From the NCBI GenBank assembly GCA_002368155.1, contig AP018180.1, forward strand, positions 6,528,908-6,592,907: a DNA stretch of 64,000 nucleotides. Direction: 5' to 3'. The position numbers were made by a program, and so were the translations under genes. How positions within the stretch are numbered: the stretch's first letter is position 1; each line of letters starts with the position of its first letter. The stretch is from Nostoc carneum NIES-2107 (GTDB taxonomy: Bacteria; Cyanobacteriota; Cyanobacteriia; Cyanobacteriales; Nostocaceae). Positions 17,604 to 26,912 of the stretch are shown here, piece by piece. Under the pieces are notes generated by a model. The model had not been told where the DNA came from. It made no database searches and saw only the letters and a list, made by a program, of their open reading frames with translations.

Positions 17604-17990
17604 CTACCACAACCTCTGAATCGGATAATTATCAAAAATCGAATCAATGCTCATAATAGGGACTTGTTCCACAGTCGCCTGAGCTATTAACAGTCTGTCA
17701 AAAGGGTCACGATGATGGTTGGGTAGATTAGTTAAAGCGTAAATATGAATTAGCTCAATAGGTAAAAGTTGTAGATTATTCACACGCTGTTGATTGTCTA
17801 TCAACGTAGGGAGAGTTGAATTGAGGTTGAGCTTACCCAGTTGAAGTTTTATTTGTATTTCCCAAACACTGGCGATACTAAACACCAACGTGTTGTTAGT
17901 ATCGTTAATTAGGCTATAAACCCTCTCAGAAAGCTTTTCAGAGCTACTTGCCCACCAAATGAGAACGTGTGAGTCCAATAATAGTTTCAC
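17604..17990 (-). CDS. vapC: PIN-domain toxin, VapC-like ribonuclease
   Basis: A 128-residue protein of typical VapC length. MKLLLDSHVLIWWA gives the first catalytic aspartate (D6), a glutamate follows in SVWEIQIKLQ, and HRDPFDRLLIAQA supplies the D residues of the PIN active site. VapC enzymes cut tRNA or rRNA until bound by their antitoxin. The start codon overlaps the antitoxin stop by 4 bases. The pair separates wzt from wzm, so it probably inserted into an existing transporter operon and may stabilise the locus. Confidence 0.85.
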   Translation of the reverse strand: MKLLLDSHVLIWWASSSEKLSERVYSLINDTNNTLVFSIASVWEIQIKLQLGKLNLNSTLPTLIDNQQRVNNLQLLPIELIHIYALTNLPNHHRDPFDRLLIAQATVEQVPIMSIDSIFDNYPIQRLW

Positions 17991-18214
17991 TGCTCACCCG
18001 TCCAAAATTCATCTGGTAGAGGATCATTAAAGTCCTCGCTGATCCAAATCTCCCCTCGGTTTAAGTCAGGTATCCGTTGTTGCACAGGTTGGGGTTGAGC
18101 ATGTTTTTGCGCTAGAAATTCCACAAAATCTAGCAGCATCTGTTGTTGCTCTGGTGGTAGAGTTTGCAGTTGGGCAATTAATGTTTTAGTTATATTCACT
18201 GTTTGGGAAGTCAT
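17987..18214 (-). CDS. Antitoxin partner (DUF2281-like)
   Basis: A 75-residue protein. The N-terminal 40 residues contain LQTLPPEQQQMLLDFVEFLA, the helix typical of DUF2281 proteins that pair with PIN toxins in cyanobacteria. The acidic C-terminus (LNRGEIWISEDFNDPLPDEFW) is what would wrap around the toxin. It overlaps the toxin gene by 4 bases and is transcribed first, the usual antitoxin-toxin order. The DNA-binding part is not recognisable. Confidence 0.8.
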   Translation of the reverse strand: MTSQTVNITKTLIAQLQTLPPEQQQMLLDFVEFLAQKHAQPQPVQQRIPDLNRGEIWISEDFNDPLPDEFWTGEQ

Positions 18215-18294
18215 CGCAACTGTCCGGATTAGCGCCTCCTCTATTCTAGAGCAATTCCAAAAAGCCTCAATGGAGTTTTTTATTCACGGAATGG

Positions 18295-18331
18295 GCGATC
18301 GCCTGCCCTGTTTTATCTAGAGAGCGATCGC
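18295..18331. repeat. 37-bp HIP1-bounded repeat, copy 2
   Basis: GCGATCGCCTGCCC, the core CTGTTTTATCTAG and a closing GCGATCGC. It matches the copy at 11678-11714 at 33 of 37 positions. It lies upstream of the vapBC pair, in the spacer 18215-18485, which has no gene. Confidence 0.6.
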
Positions 18332-18485
18332 AGTGTTATACAACACCACGGTTTATGCCTTGCTTGGCTGATTAACTCTCAAGATGAGCAGGTTATCATC
18401 CCCATCAATCAGTGGAGATTGTGGCATTTCCAGTTAGTTTATTTGGTGAAGACATACTACCCGGCTTTGTATTAAATTTACTCCT

Positions 18486-19322
18486 TTAAATCACATCTGC
18501 GAAAGTTCGTTCCATTTTCCGGAAATACCAAATACCACTAATTAATAGTAAAAATACTAAACCCAAAGATAGTGCAAAGCCTGGTAAATATAATTTCGAC
18601 TCACCGCCCAAAATCGCCCAGCGGAAACCATCAATTACTCCTACTATTGGGTTTAAGGAGTAAAGCAACCGCCACTGTTCTGGCACAATGCTGCTGCTAA
18701 ATCCTACTGGTGAGATATACAAACCAAATTGCACAATAAACGGCACAATATAACGAAAATCTCGATATTTCACATTCAACGAAGCCAGCCATAAACCTGC
18801 TCCCATTGAAGCAGTAAAGGCAATGCAAATAAATAGAGGTAGTGTTAAAATTCGCCAACTGGGAACAAAGTTATACCAAGCCATTAGCCCTAATAAAATC
18901 ATCCCAGAAATCAAAAAGTCTACAAAACTTACTACTACTGCACTTGTCGGCACTACCAAGCGAGGAAAATAAACTTTTGATATTAAGTTGGCATTGCTAA
19001 TTAAACTATTGCTGCACTCTGAAAGAGAATTTGAAAAGAACTGCCAGGGTAACATGGCAGAAAACACTAGTATTGGATAAGGCGCACCCTGAGAAGGCAA
19101 CTTTGCCAACTGTCCAAATACAACTGTAAACACTACCATTGTTAGAAATGGACGAATTAGTGCCCAACCAATCCCAATAGCTGTTTGCTTGTACCGCACC
19201 AAGATGTCTCGCCACGCTAAGAAGTAAAATAACTCTCTATAGCGCCATAAATCTTGCCAATACTGCCTTTCTGTGCGTCCAGCTTCAATTACTAAATCTG
19301 GCTGAGAAATAGAATCTTTCAT
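18486..19322 (-). CDS. wzm: Polysaccharide ABC transporter permease (Wzm-type)
   Basis: A 278-residue membrane protein with about six hydrophobic helices. The N-terminal cytoplasmic part FLAWRDILVRYKQTAIGIGW is the conserved entry of ABC-2 polysaccharide exporters (RD-VRYKQT-LG--W). Later NVKYRDFRYIVPFIVQFGLY and SLNPIVGVIDGFRW are further family blocks. It pairs with Wzt at 15863 to export finished glycan. Its start overlaps the end of gmd by 4 bases, so precursor supply and export are translationally linked. Confidence 0.9.
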   Translation of the reverse strand: MKDSISQPDLVIEAGRTERQYWQDLWRYRELFYFLAWRDILVRYKQTAIGIGWALIRPFLTMVVFTVVFGQLAKLPSQGAPYPILVFSAMLPWQFFSNSLSECSNSLISNANLISKVYFPRLVVPTSAVVVSFVDFLISGMILLGLMAWYNFVPSWRILTLPLFICIAFTASMGAGLWLASLNVKYRDFRYIVPFIVQFGLYISPVGFSSSIVPEQWRLLYSLNPIVGVIDGFRWAILGGESKLYLPGFALSLGLVFLLLISGIWYFRKMERTFADVI

Positions 19323-20287
19323 GATATTGACTTAGCTAACCTTGCTTTCACCATCATTTCCACCACATCTTTTGTTTTAGATTTTGCTTGCCATCCCAGA
19401 TTGTTCTTAGCCTTAGCTGGATTACCTCTACCTAGTGCCAAATCTGTCGGTCGCAGAAGGCTATCATCTATAACGGTATGTTCGCGCCAATCTAAATTTA
19501 CAGATGCAAATGCAGCGGCGACAAAATCCTCTAGTGAACTACTCTCTCCAGTAGCAATTACAAAATCATCAGGCTGCTGTTGTTGCAACATTAAATACAT
19601 CGCTTCCACGTATTCTGGTGCCCAACCCCAGTCACGTTGAATCTGCATATTCCCCAAATAAAGTTGTTCCTCACTACCTTGAGCAATCCGACAAGCAGCA
19701 GCAACAATTTTTTGAGTCACAAATCTTTCTGGCCGTAGGGGAGATTCATGATTGAACAAAATTCCCGAACAGGCAAATAAACCATAAGCTTCGCGGTAAT
19801 TAGCAACTTCCCAAAATGCAGCAGCTTTGGCTACAGCATAAGGACTTCTGGGGCGGAATGGAGTAGTTTCATCGGCTGGTGTATCGCCAGTATCACCAAA
19901 ACTCTCGCTAGAACCTGCATTGTAGAGTTTGATTGGCGCATTTAAAAAACGAACAGCTTCGAGTAAATTAAGTGTACCAGTGGCAATGCTTTCTAAAGTT
20001 TCTACTGGTTGTCCGAAGGATAGACCAACTGAACTTTGTCCCGCCAAATTATAAATTTCATCTGGCTGGATTTTTGTGAGTACTTGCAATACGCTGCGGA
20101 AGTCAGTTAAAGCCATTGACTCTAGTTTTACCTGCTCTCGAATCCCTAAGTAAACCAAATTTTGAAAGGAGGAAATTTGAGCATCACGGGAAGTACCGCA
20201 GACTGTATAGCCTTTATCTAGAAGCAACTGCGCTAGATAGGCTCCGTCTTGTCCAGATATTCCACAAATAAGTGCTTTTTTCATCAA
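19319..20287 (-). CDS. gmd: GDP-mannose 4,6-dehydratase
   Basis: A 322-residue short-chain dehydrogenase/reductase. ALICGISGQDGAYLAQLLL is the NADP-binding G-x-x-G-x-x-G loop; GSSESFG and SPYAVAKAAAF give the catalytic Ser/Glu and Tyr-x-x-x-Lys; NHESPLRPERFV and RDWGWAPEYVEAM are Gmd-specific blocks. It converts GDP-mannose to GDP-4-keto-6-deoxymannose, the precursor of GDP-rhamnose, fucose or perosamine. No following reductase or aminotransferase is seen in the window, so the final sugar is open. It is the first gene of the wzm unit. Confidence 0.88.
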   Translation of the reverse strand: MMKKALICGISGQDGAYLAQLLLDKGYTVCGTSRDAQISSFQNLVYLGIREQVKLESMALTDFRSVLQVLTKIQPDEIYNLAGQSSVGLSFGQPVETLESIATGTLNLLEAVRFLNAPIKLYNAGSSESFGDTGDTPADETTPFRPRSPYAVAKAAAFWEVANYREAYGLFACSGILFNHESPLRPERFVTQKIVAAACRIAQGSEEQLYLGNMQIQRDWGWAPEYVEAMYLMLQQQQPDDFVIATGESSSLEDFVAAAFASVNLDWREHTVIDDSLLRPTDLALGRGNPAKAKNNLGWQAKSKTKDVVEMMVKARLAKSIS

Positions 20288-20466
20288 TTTGGTTGATAGT
20301 TAACGGTTGACAGTTGGTAAACCAGTTTATTCTATACAGAGAATATGTAATTAATTTGGTTTAAGTACATAACTTAGGCTGTAAACGTTAATAGGAACAC
20401 AAATATTTGTGTCCCTATAATGGTTTGAATAATAATAATGATGAATTAGCAAGTCGTCGAGATTTG

Positions 20467-20847
20467 TTAGACTGTATCCGGATTTTCTGTAGGTGTTGAT
20501 GCACTTACTTTGAGAGAATTCCGCTTACCAGTGCGTTTGCGCGCACCCCCAGCTATCTCATATTCATCGCTGCCTTTACCATATTTAGAAGCTACCCCAG
20601 ATAGCATTCGCTCTGATAAATCGGCAAGCGATCGCTCTGCTTGTGAAACCAGAGTACCTGTCTGATCAGCAGCTGACACAGCCGTATTATGAGGTTCTAA
20701 TTTTTGGCGTGTGTCTTCAATTAATTCGGAAAATAATTTGACCGTTAGTCCATTTCCCAAATCTAGTGAAGTATCAATTGTCTTTAAACCAGCTATCCGA
20801 CGCTGGGCTTTTTCTAAAATTCCCGAAGTCCGCTTTGGTCTTCCCAT
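20467..20847 (-). CDS. Conserved cyanobacterial hypothetical protein
   Basis: I prefer the ATG at 20845-20847 (MGRPKRTSGILEKAQ), giving 126 residues; a longer frame from 20901 adds 18 residues with no feature. The N-terminus is basic, the middle is helical, and the end has KYGKGSDEYEIAGGARKR, a motif that recurs in small cyanobacterial proteins of unknown function. There is no signal peptide or membrane segment. A regulatory or nucleic-acid role is possible from the basic ends but not shown. Confidence 0.6.
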   Translation of the reverse strand: MGRPKRTSGILEKAQRRIAGLKTIDTSLDLGNGLTVKLFSELIEDTRQKLEPHNTAVSAADQTGTLVSQAERSLADLSERMLSGVASKYGKGSDEYEIAGGARKRTGKRNSLKVSASTPTENPDTV

Positions 20848-21060
20848 AACAGTATGTCCGTATTTAAAAGGATACACATAAACTAACTTATGCTTTACCA
20901 ATACGTAACTAGTGTTAATTGGGAATCATCAGCGATCAAATTTTCTGGAGAATTGCGTAAATTTTCTAAATTATTAGGCATTGAGCATTGGAGGATTTTT
21001 ATTGTTCCCTGTTCTCTATTCCCGACTTCTTGCAGAAGTCTATTGCAAAAAATGCCACAA

Positions 21061-21279
21061 AACTTATGAATGCTCGATTTTTCACCAGAAAAAAGCAGAC
21101 AAAGCTGTAAAGATTCGATTCAAACTTATAAATGCTCGACGTTTTACAAGAAAAACTTAATACAAAGCTGTAAAAATTTGATTCAAACTTATGAATGCTC
21201 GATTTTTCACCAGAAAAAAGCAGACAAAGCTGTAAAGATTCGACTCAAACTTATAAATGCTCGACTTTTTACATTGAAG
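21061..21279. repeat. Tandem repeat with a unit of about 62 bp, 3.5 copies
   Basis: Copies begin at 21061, 21123, 21186 and 21248 with AACTTATGAATGCTCGA or AACTTATAAATGCTCGA. Copies 1 and 3 are nearly identical, and 2 and 4 share their own variants, so the array looks like a duplicated 125-bp dimer. Short frames across it look like translated repeat, not genes. It lies in the 20902-21426 spacer next to the IS110 element. Confidence 0.85.
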
Positions 21280-21426
21280 AAGGCAGAAGTAAGAACGCAA
21301 AGGGCAGAAAACAGCATTCTCTTCTGCCTTCTGACTTGAAAATCAAACTTTGGCTAAAAACCAAGAAGGATATGTGGCTGAAGTCGTTCAATGACGACAG
21401 CCTAAACTGAAACATTAATTATGGGT

Positions 21427-22661
21427 TTAACTTGTAACTGGAACAGGCTCAAGATTAACTTGATAACCAAGCTTTTCTAAGCGTTTAACCAAGCGTTTCT
21501 TGACACTTTCCGGTCGTTGTTTGTCAAAATAATCAGCTCCTAAATCTTTATAAGGTTCTTGGCGCGATATCAGATGGTAGGCGATCGTTAAAATAGAGTG
21601 TGCAACTGCAACGGCAGCACGTTTTTTACCCCTTCGCCCGCTAAGTAGGCGATACTGAGCAGCAAGATAAGTCTTGGTACGAGCTAGAGCATGAGCAGCT
21701 TGAACCAGAATCGTTCGTAAGGAACGATTACCTTTACGGGTACTGGTTGAAAGCGTTTTTCCACCACTTTCATAATTTCCAGGAGCAAGACCAGCCCAAG
21801 CAGCCAAATGTTGAGCGCTGGGGAAACGGCTCATATCGATGCCAATTTCGGAGACAATAATCTCCGCAGTTCGGCGTGCGATACCTGGTATTGTGTCAAC
21901 TAACTCAACCGCTTTCTCAAAAGGGCGGCAATATTCCTCAATTTGTTGGTCGAAACATTTAATTGTTTCGTCTATACTATCGATTTGACACAGTAACTGG
22001 GCAAGAATAAATCGTTGATGAGGGCGAACTCTACCGTCAAGTGCTTGAATCAGTAAATCATGCTTTTTTCGCATGGAACATTCGCTAAGTCCGCCATGAG
22101 TTCGGGACTAGCGCTACCCTCAACGATCGCAGCTAGCATTGCTCGTCCAGATACACCCATCACATCGCTCTTCACTGAGGCAAGTTTAATATTGGCAGCT
22201 TCAAGCACTTTTTGGACTCGATTCACCAAATTGACTCGTTCTCGAATAAAATTGCTACGATGGCGAGTTAAGTCTCGCAAATCTCTTTGTTCGATTGGGG
22301 GAATAAAACTCGGACGTAACAACCCATGCTGTAGTAGTTCGGCAATCCATTGTGAGTCTTTGATGTCTGTTTTGCGTCCTGGTACCGCTTTTATGTGGCG
22401 GGCATTGACTAACATAACTTCAAAATTACCTTCCAGGATGTTAAATACAGGTCGCCAGTACTCTCCAGTACTTTCCATCGCTACATGAGTGCAACCGTGA
22501 CTTGTCAACCAGTCAGAAAGTTTTAACAAGTCCTTGGTCATAGTGGTGAATGTACATATTTCCTTATGCCATCCTCCCGAAGACTTTGGGATAATTGCAC
22601 AAGCTACCACTGTCTTTTTGTGTACGTCCAAACCTGCACTATGCTTATAGACTACCTGCAT
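21427..22661 (-). pseudogene. IS110-family transposase, frameshifted
   Basis: Two overlapping frames together make one IS110 transposase. The 5' part (22050-22661) has the RuvC-like DEDD domain: GLDVHKKTVVACA with D12, MESTGEYWRPV with E, and GRKTDIKDSQWIAELL with the last two D. The 3' part (21427-22074) has the Tnp domain with DTIPGIARRTAEIIVSEIG and AGLAPGNYESGGK, including the catalytic serine region. The frames join around 22065-22075 near a run of six A; comparing the expected LA...MRKK junction suggests one lost base. Activity would need frameshifting or a second copy. No terminal inverted repeats are expected in this family. Confidence 0.85.
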
Positions 22662-22704
22662 AAAACCTTACTACACAAAAATGTATCAAATCGATAGGGG
22701 GCTA

Positions 22705-22830
22705 ATACGTGGATACTTCTTGCGGTCGATTCTGACTTGCGTGCTTACCGACACTGTATATAGCTCGGTAGCGACAATTGGCGATGCCTCTGAGTATCCG
22801 GGTTAGACTGCCTCGCAGGCTAAATCTGCT
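22705..22830 (-). ncRNA. Candidate IS110 bridge RNA
   Basis: The non-coding DNA directly upstream of the IS110 transposase folds into nested stems. GGATACT (22711-22717) pairs with AGTATCC (22793-22799); inside it GTCG (22725-22728) pairs with CGAC (22772-22775), and TACCGA (22746-22751) pairs with TCGGTA (22765-22770) around a 13-base loop. A second hairpin lies at 22803-22823. IS110-group elements are known to encode a structured bridge RNA in this position that guides target and donor recognition. The exact ends and guide loops are inferred. Confidence 0.5.
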
Positions 22831-23048
22831 CTACTGAAGGACAACCTCGTTTGTATCAACCTTAAGTGGAAGCTACCACATTTTCATGCATGGCGGTGAA
22901 ATTTTTTTCATTGGGACTGCCTCCTTCCTAACTTCTGCTTTTCTTGATAAAGCTTTGTTTATTTTGCATTCACAGGTGTCATTTTGATCAAAGCGAATAT
23001 CTTTAAGCCTCTGCTTCGTTCAGAACAACAGATGTTTTAGTGTTTGTC

Positions 23049-23474
23049 CTAGTACATAAACCTAAAATTTTCAATGGTTCTGTAGCGAAGCATTCGAGCA
23101 TTTCTACTAGTGAACTCCCCCACTGAAGGATTCCGATGTGGATTAATTACCCCTGTGGCTTGTTGCCAAAGTTCTGGCGGTGCTATCGATAATTCGTAAG
23201 TGGAGTCGCGCTTACAAACGTAGTACCACTTAGTTTGTTGGCACTCATCACACCAAAAAGCTTCCAACCACTCACCGTCTAAAGGAATTGCTGTCTTGGC
23301 TGCAACTAACATTAAGGCATCTAGTCGCTTGAGCCCTCGTTGTTGTAGCTGTCCAGCTCGCTCTGCAAACAATCCGTATTTTTGGCTCATGCTATTTAAA
23401 TAGCATCCATGTTCTGGACAATATATCGCTCTTCGTTTAGAACGTTTTCGATTTCGATCACACCTTTTCTGCAC
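23049..23474 (-). CDS. Conserved cyanobacterial hypothetical, zinc-binding type
   Basis: A 141-residue protein starting at GTG (23474), preceded by GGAGG six bases upstream; the only in-frame alternative space upstream ends at a stop, so the start is well supported. It has YCPEHGCYLNS, with two Cys and a His, and WCDECQQTKWYYV, a second Cys pair, together a likely zinc site. RNPSVGEFTSRNARM near the C-terminus is a conserved block. This family is widespread in cyanobacteria without known function. It is monocistronic here, between the IS110 element and a glycosyltransferase. Confidence 0.7.
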   Translation of the reverse strand: MQKRCDRNRKRSKRRAIYCPEHGCYLNSMSQKYGLFAERAGQLQQRGLKRLDALMLVAAKTAIPLDGEWLEAFWCDECQQTKWYYVCKRDSTYELSIAPPELWQQATGVINPHRNPSVGEFTSRNARMLRYRTIENFRFMY

Positions 23475-23847
23475 TTCGGCCCTCCATATCAGTAGACATT
23501 AAACAAATCCACAAGAAGGTTGCGTTGAAGGGACTGAGATCATAAAGACCATCAAAGCCCACTTCTCTATCAACAGTGAGTTATTGAATTTTAAGAAGAA
23601 AAACTTGTGAACCAGTGCAAGTTCTAAGGAAAATGCTTCACTATCTCTTCTTTAGTGGCAGGTATAAGCAATCCTGCTCAACGGAAGTCTGCATTTGCTG
23701 GGTTGCAAAACATAACTTTCAGAGTCAGCGTTCCTAAATGATAGATGCACTTTGTTTATATAGCCGCAAATTACGATTGTCAAGCCGAAAATGAAGGTAA
23801 ATGAATACGTTTTTGAGAATTATGTTGCGTAATAATACTCAAAAGCG
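23475..23847. other. Gene-free spacer
   Basis: No reading frame of meaningful length, no clear hairpin and no repeat were found. It separates the hypothetical gene from the start of the WcaI-like gene's 3' end. Confidence 0.5.
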
Positions 23848-25287
23848 TTAAGAAACAGCTTGTCGGAGAACTCTTAAATATTGTTTAGCAATAATCTCGG
23901 GCGTAAAATGCGACTGCAAATACCGACGAGATGCCATGCCCATGCGTTCTGCTAATTGTTTGTCACTATTCAATAAGCGAATAAATTCAACTAGTCCATA
24001 ACTGTCACCATTCTCGAAACTAGCACCACATTGGGCATCTGTGATTATTTGCCTTAAGTAAGAATACTCTGAACAAATTGCAGCAATAGGTCGCCCTGTT
24101 GCTAATGCTGGGTAAAGTTTACTGGGTGCAACTAAGCTTTCCATCCCAGCTTCTACACTAACTAAGGAGAGATCGCAAGCTGTTAGAGAGTAAGGCAGTA
24201 CTTCTTTGTCTTGATATGGTAAAAACAGAAAATTATTTAGCCCTAATTGATTTACCTGTTTAACTACACTTTCGTGTTTTGCGCCACCTCCAATACAAAC
24301 AAACTGAATCGGCTCATCTTGCAGTTGTTTAGCTGCTGCCAATATGGTGTCCATATCATGACACCGACCCATGTTACCCGAATAAAGAACAGTAAATTTA
24401 TGAACTAAGTTATATTTCTTTGCAAACCAGTTATCTTTTTTGACAATTGGCACGATCAAGTCAGGATCTCCCCAACTGTGAATTACAGATACCTTATCTG
24501 CTACCTCTGGACAAGCTGCCACCACCCGCTGCTTCATCGCTGGACTCAGAACCACTATTCCTCTAGCTTTCTGCCAAACCTTTTGATTGATGGCTTGCCA
24601 AAATCTTGCTAGCCAATGATTTTTGGGGATTACCTCTAAGGCGATCGCAATATCAGGATAAATATCATAAATTAAACAGACATAAGAAAGCTTAAAAAAC
24701 AGGTGCGCCAGATATCCCACAATTGGTAAGAATGGTGGGGCTGAGGTTAACAAGACTACATCATGGCGACGGCAACATTTAATTAGATGCAGCACAGCAC
24801 GTAAGGTAAACAAGATACCGTTGACCGCTTTACCACGAACTCGACGTGACCACAGTTGAGCAGTGCGCGATCGTTGAATACGGACTCGACCCACTTGTTC
24901 TACAGATGGAGCATGAGAAGTTCCAAACGCATACCCAGGCTGACCTGTAAACACCTCAATGTTTACTCCTTGTTTACCTAACTGTCTTACCAGTTCCTCG
25001 ATCAACTGTCCTGTAGCAGCGTAGTCTGGGGGAAAAAACTCAGTAATCACAGATAATTTCAGCGGTTGCTCATACCAAGTTGTATTTATCGATAGCGACT
25101 GACTAGGGACTATTGAAGGCAGTACAAACTTGTTAAAGTCCTCCTCATTCTGCTCTTTTATATGATCGAAGTTAACTTTATCACTTAACAACAAGTCTCT
25201 ATCAGGAGTAAAAAATTGCTGATTCTGAGTACCTTTGTTTGTCGATATGGTTAGCAACGATTTCTTCAGCCATTCACTGAATGTCAT
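23848..25287 (-). CDS. Glycosyltransferase family 4, WcaI-like
   Basis: A 479-residue protein with a 75-residue N-terminal extension before the GT4 domain. KLSVITEFFPPDYAATGQLI is the WcaI-type N-terminus; FTVLYSGNMGRCHDMDTILAA opens the donor domain; LVSVEAGMESLVAPSKLYPALATGRP is the donor-site helix with S/K in place of the EPFG element, typical of the WcaI group. In colanic acid synthesis WcaI adds a sugar to a lipid-linked intermediate. The gene is transcribed away from the BY-kinase gene at 26913, with 1.6 kb between the two starts. Confidence 0.85.
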   Translation of the reverse strand: MTFSEWLKKSLLTISTNKGTQNQQFFTPDRDLLLSDKVNFDHIKEQNEEDFNKFVLPSIVPSQSLSINTTWYEQPLKLSVITEFFPPDYAATGQLIEELVRQLGKQGVNIEVFTGQPGYAFGTSHAPSVEQVGRVRIQRSRTAQLWSRRVRGKAVNGILFTLRAVLHLIKCCRRHDVVLLTSAPPFLPIVGYLAHLFFKLSYVCLIYDIYPDIAIALEVIPKNHWLARFWQAINQKVWQKARGIVVLSPAMKQRVVAACPEVADKVSVIHSWGDPDLIVPIVKKDNWFAKKYNLVHKFTVLYSGNMGRCHDMDTILAAAKQLQDEPIQFVCIGGGAKHESVVKQVNQLGLNNFLFLPYQDKEVLPYSLTACDLSLVSVEAGMESLVAPSKLYPALATGRPIAAICSEYSYLRQIITDAQCGASFENGDSYGLVEFIRLLNSDKQLAERMGMASRRYLQSHFTPEIIAKQYLRVLRQAVS

Positions 25288-26912
25288 TGGCTATATCGTC
25301 CTTTTAAAAGATTCCTAGACCAAGAAATAACCTAGAAAGCGATCGCAGCAATCGGTTGCCTTAGTCGCTCTATACTTGCAGTTAAATTCTTTTATAAACG
25401 ATGTTTGTATAAATTAGGGAAAAAACATAATTTTTTTGAATCTTGATTGCGGTGTTTTGTGAAAGAGCCTAATCAGGATACTTTCTAGCTTTCCTCTGCT
25501 CCAGAGCCAAGGTATTATGCATTAGCTAGATTACGCACCAGATAAATTGCTTGTTTAATTAATAAAAAAATTGCAGTCAGCAGTTGTCGCAAAATTCACC
25601 AACCCGATGGTGAATCTAGCCTAAGTTAAATAACTGCAATGAGTGGAATATTTTCTTGGTAACAAATTATTTTTAAATTTTACGTCGGTTATCGGTGAAC
25701 TATTTTAAATCATGTATACCCATGATACACCAAGGTATTTGTACTGATTTTTGGGCTAAATTGATAGTATAATTATTTTTAAGTACTATTACTAATGGTG
25801 AAATCCACAGTACTACTTGAATGAAAATAATTAAATAAAGAGTAGAGATTTTCTAGTTTTATCTGAGCCAAAGGATTTGAACCATGACTATAAAATTCTT
25901 GACGAATAGCTAATAGGCAAAATTATCACGAGTCGAAAAAATTCTCAATGTAGCCTACCCAAATATTTAAAGCTGTATGGGGAGATTGGATGAAGTTATG
26001 ATACCCACCTAAACTTAAAATTTTTTGACCCTTGACTTTTGTGAGAAACTCCGATTAATTGTTATAGGCAGAAGCCATAAAAAACTTAATATGCCTGTAA
26101 GAGCAGAGTTAGAGAGATATATTAGACAATCCAGCAGATTAGTGACAATCAATCTCGCAATCAAATAGCCTATAAAACTCCTGTTTGATTTTTGGAAAGA
26201 CGGCTAGGCTCTATGTAATTGAGGGTTGAATAATTTGTAGTTAGGGTTTTAGTTCTGTTTTTGAAGCATGAAGCAAGCAAAATCTGCCTAGAACCAGGTA
26301 AGCCTGGAAAGGCTTTTGTCTAAACGCAGTGAAGAATTGCGAGACTGGCCATTTAAAGGAGGGAGAGAGCTAGATATTTATATCTCAATTCTTGACTAAG
26401 TAGTGTATCATATTTTATACCTCAATCTTTCCTGTATACTCAGGTTGACAGTGGAAAGCCAGAATATACTTGCCTCAGTATAACACTGTCCATATTACTA
26501 CTAGGCTAAATTTTAACTTACGTAAAGATACATATGCTGCCGACCAAGTAGTTAACTAAGCTAATCAAGACTAAGAGGAGACAGCCCCAAGCAATTTCAA
26601 GCGTCTTTTGTTATTGCATCTAAATTTTGGTTGATGTGATTTTAAGTATAAATACTGTTTTAGATATTCTCCTCTAAAACATTGACTAGTTGTCGTTAGG
26701 AGTCTAAAACAGCTATATAAATTATTTTTTTGAGCATTGATAGGGCAAAGAACATAAATGCCAACTCAAAACTTAATAATATGGAATTTACTTTAAGTCG
26801 AATATTTAGTTTTTAACTTATATATTTTACTTAACAAGTACAAGAGTGTATCTTACCTTGACTACAAGCGGCAATGACCAATTTTACCTAGCTGATTACA
26901 CAAGATAAATGA
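25288..26912. promoter_or_regulatory. 1.6-kb non-coding divergent region upstream of two exopolysaccharide genes
   Basis: The region separates the divergent starts at 25287 and 26913. It is AT-rich and contains no credible coding frame. One folded element is visible at 25570-25640. It presumably holds promoters for both genes and possibly a long 5' leader for the Wzc-type kinase; no promoter boxes could be called with confidence. Confidence 0.5.
25570..25640. other. Nested stem-loop
   Basis: ATTGCAGT (25570-25577) pairs with ACTGCAAT (25633-25640), and inside it TTCACC (25595-25600) pairs with GGTGAA (25609-25614) around an 8-base loop. There is no U-run after it, so a simple terminator is unlikely. 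A small RNA or protein-binding site are both possible. Confidence 0.4.

Noticed and set aside
21070-21410. Overlapping small frames across the tandem repeat
   Set aside because: The peptide is just translated 62-bp repeat units, with no other support for coding.
22060-22488. A 142-codon plus-strand frame over the IS110 transposase
   Set aside because: It lies entirely opposite the DEDD-domain coding sequence, which carries clear motifs.
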